DNA from: Eubacteriales Family XIII. Incertae Sedis bacterium
Lineage (GTDB): Bacteria; Bacillota_A; Clostridia; Peptostreptococcales; Anaerovoracaceae
DNA length: 6,282 nucleotides
Assembly: GCA_031278145.1 (NCBI GenBank)
Contig: JAITLA010000147.1
Span: 1-6,282, forward strand
Reading direction: 5' to 3'
The notes under the pieces were generated by a model. That model worked only from the letters and a program-made list of their open reading frames with translations, did no database searches and was not told the DNA's origin. Made by a program: the position numbers and the translations under genes. The first letter of the stretch is position 1. The number at the start of each line of letters is the position of its first letter. This document shows, in pieces, positions 5,289 to 6,282 of this stretch.

Positions 5289-6282
5289 ATGAACACAAAA
5301 CTTTTACGGCTCATCCGCGACGGTGAGGGATTGACGGTCGAGTTCAAGCGTTGCGCGGATAAGATTCCGAATACCGTCTACGAAACGGTTTGTTCGTTCT
5401 CGAACCGATACGGCGGCTATATATTGCTCGGCGTTGGGGACGACGGCAGGGTCGGCGGCGTTGCGCCAAAGGCCGTCGGGCAGATCAAAAAAGATTTCGC
5501 GAACTCGCTGAATAACCCGCAGAGGTTTGCGCCGACATTGTTTATCGCGCTCGAAGAAGCGGAGATTGACGGTAAAGTCGTGCTGTGGTGTTATGTTCCG
5601 CCGGATTCGCAGGTCGTTATGCTCGGAGGAAGAATCTTTGACCGCAATGCGGACGGGGATATAGACATCACGCGCAACACATCCGCGGTCGCGCAGATAT
5701 ACCAACGCAAAAATGCCGAATATACGGAACGCAAAATTTTTCCTTACGCAAAGGAGAGCGATTTTGCGTTTGATCGCTTGATGCCGCTTGTTCGCAGGCT
5801 TGCCGGCAACCGCCGGAAGGATCATCCGTGGGAGAAGATGCGCAACGATGAAATCCTCAAGAGCGCGGGGCTTTATCAGAGCGACCCGGAACGCGGCAAG
5901 ACCGGATACAATCTTGCGGCCGTGCTGTTGTTCGGGCGCGATGAGCTTATACGCGCCTGTACGCCGAACTATGTTACCGACGCGATATGCCGCCGTGAGA
6001 ATCTCGACCGTTACGACGACAGGCTTATGGTTCGGACGAACCTTATCGACGCTTACGAAGAACTTATCGCGTTTATCGGCAAACATACGCTCGATAGATT
6101 TTTCCTGATCGACGGCCAGAACGTCAGCGTTCGTTCGTGGATTGCCCGGGAACTCGTGAGTAATATTCTTGTTCACCGCGAATATACGAGCGCGTATCCC
6201 GCGAAGATCGTCATTGAACGCGCCCGCATCGTTACGGAAAACTGGTGCCTGCCGAAAACGCCCGGGCGTATCGACCCGAATA
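5289..6282 (+). CDS. AlbA_2/Schlafen-type ATP-binding protein, 3' end outside the window
   Basis: The frame is open from the ATG to the window end, giving 331 residues of an incomplete protein. The N-terminal AlbA_2 (Schlafen-like, putative nucleic-acid-binding) domain covers about residues 8-130: VEFK (17-20), IPNTVYETVCSFSNRYGGYILLGV (26-49) and FDRNADGDIDIT (117-128). A middle region, RLAGNRRKDHPWEKM to NLAAVLLFG (171-216), leads to RTNLIDAYEELIAFI (249-263) and a GHKL-type ATPase N-box-like ELVSNILVHREY (288-299). Such proteins are annotated as ATP-binding proteins or transcriptional regulators, and related domains occur in accessory and defence loci. The real role is unknown. The gene has its own promoter and visibly lower GC than its neighbours, with more AAA, CTT, GTT and TTT codons, suggesting a different origin. 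Confidence 0.88.
   Translation, partial: MNTKLLRLIRDGEGLTVEFKRCADKIPNTVYETVCSFSNRYGGYILLGVGDDGRVGGVAPKAVGQIKKDFANSLNNPQRFAPTLFIALEEAEIDGKVVLWCYVPPDSQVVMLGGRIFDRNADGDIDITRNTSAVAQIYQRKNAEYTERKIFPYAKESDFAFDRLMPLVRRLAGNRRKDHPWEKMRNDEILKSAGLYQSDPERGKTGYNLAAVLLFGRDELIRACTPNYVTDAICRRENLDRYDDRLMVRTNLIDAYEELIAFIGKHTLDRFFLIDGQNVSVRSWIARELVSNILVHREYTSAYPAKIVIERARIVTENWCLPKTPGRIDPN

Noticed and set aside
4168..5292. A 374-codon open frame on the + strand opposite the omega-amidase gene
   Set aside because: It is antisense to a gene with an intact catalytic triad, promoter and ribosome binding site. High GC keeps the opposite frame open, and the translation has no recognisable domain.
5304..6176. A 290-codon open frame on the - strand opposite the AlbA_2 gene
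   Set aside because: The + strand frame carries clear family motifs along its whole length. The antisense frame shows none and is a shadow.

Overview
The window looks like chromosomal DNA from a GC-rich member of the Firmicutes, most likely an uncultured Clostridia lineage (inference). The evidence is an infC-rpmI-rplT operon behind a long leader with a transcription attenuator, strong AGGAGG-type ribosome binding sites, sigma-A-like promoters, and NrdR and DUF1015 proteins of clostridial type. No RNA gene, CRISPR array, transposase or integrase was recognised.

Layout. Bases 1-100 hold a possible tail of an upstream gene and a strong intrinsic terminator. A promoter at 159-188 starts a leader of about 215 nt. 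It contains a putative L20-type attenuator (terminator 306-333), followed by infC (407-922, start codon AUC), rpmI (951-1148) and rplT (1163-1522). A GC-rich hairpin with a poor U tract (1547-1577) separates these from nrdR (1599-2096), which overlaps cmk (2093-2806) by ATGA. A tandem pair of inverted repeats (2816-2856) precedes a DUF1015 gene (2882-4123). All of these lie on the + strand and could form one partly attenuated transcription unit covering translation, then dNTP control and CMP phosphorylation, then DUF1015.

On the - strand, convergent to DUF1015, is an omega-amidase (Nit2-type) gene (4174-5007) with its own good promoter. The intergenic region 5008-5288 holds two divergent promoters, a dyad with direct repeats between them, and a stem-loop in the leader of the next gene. 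That gene (5289 to beyond 6282) encodes an AlbA_2/Schlafen-type protein with a GHKL-like ATPase segment. It is visibly less GC-rich than its neighbours and is probably an accessory gene.

The first two thirds is ordinary housekeeping DNA. The points most worth checking are the one-residue contraction of the NrdR zinc ribbon (CxC instead of CxxC), the attenuator architecture and AUC start of infC, the paired inverted repeats before DUF1015, and the regulatory region of the AlbA_2 gene. I found no clear evidence for a wholly new system.
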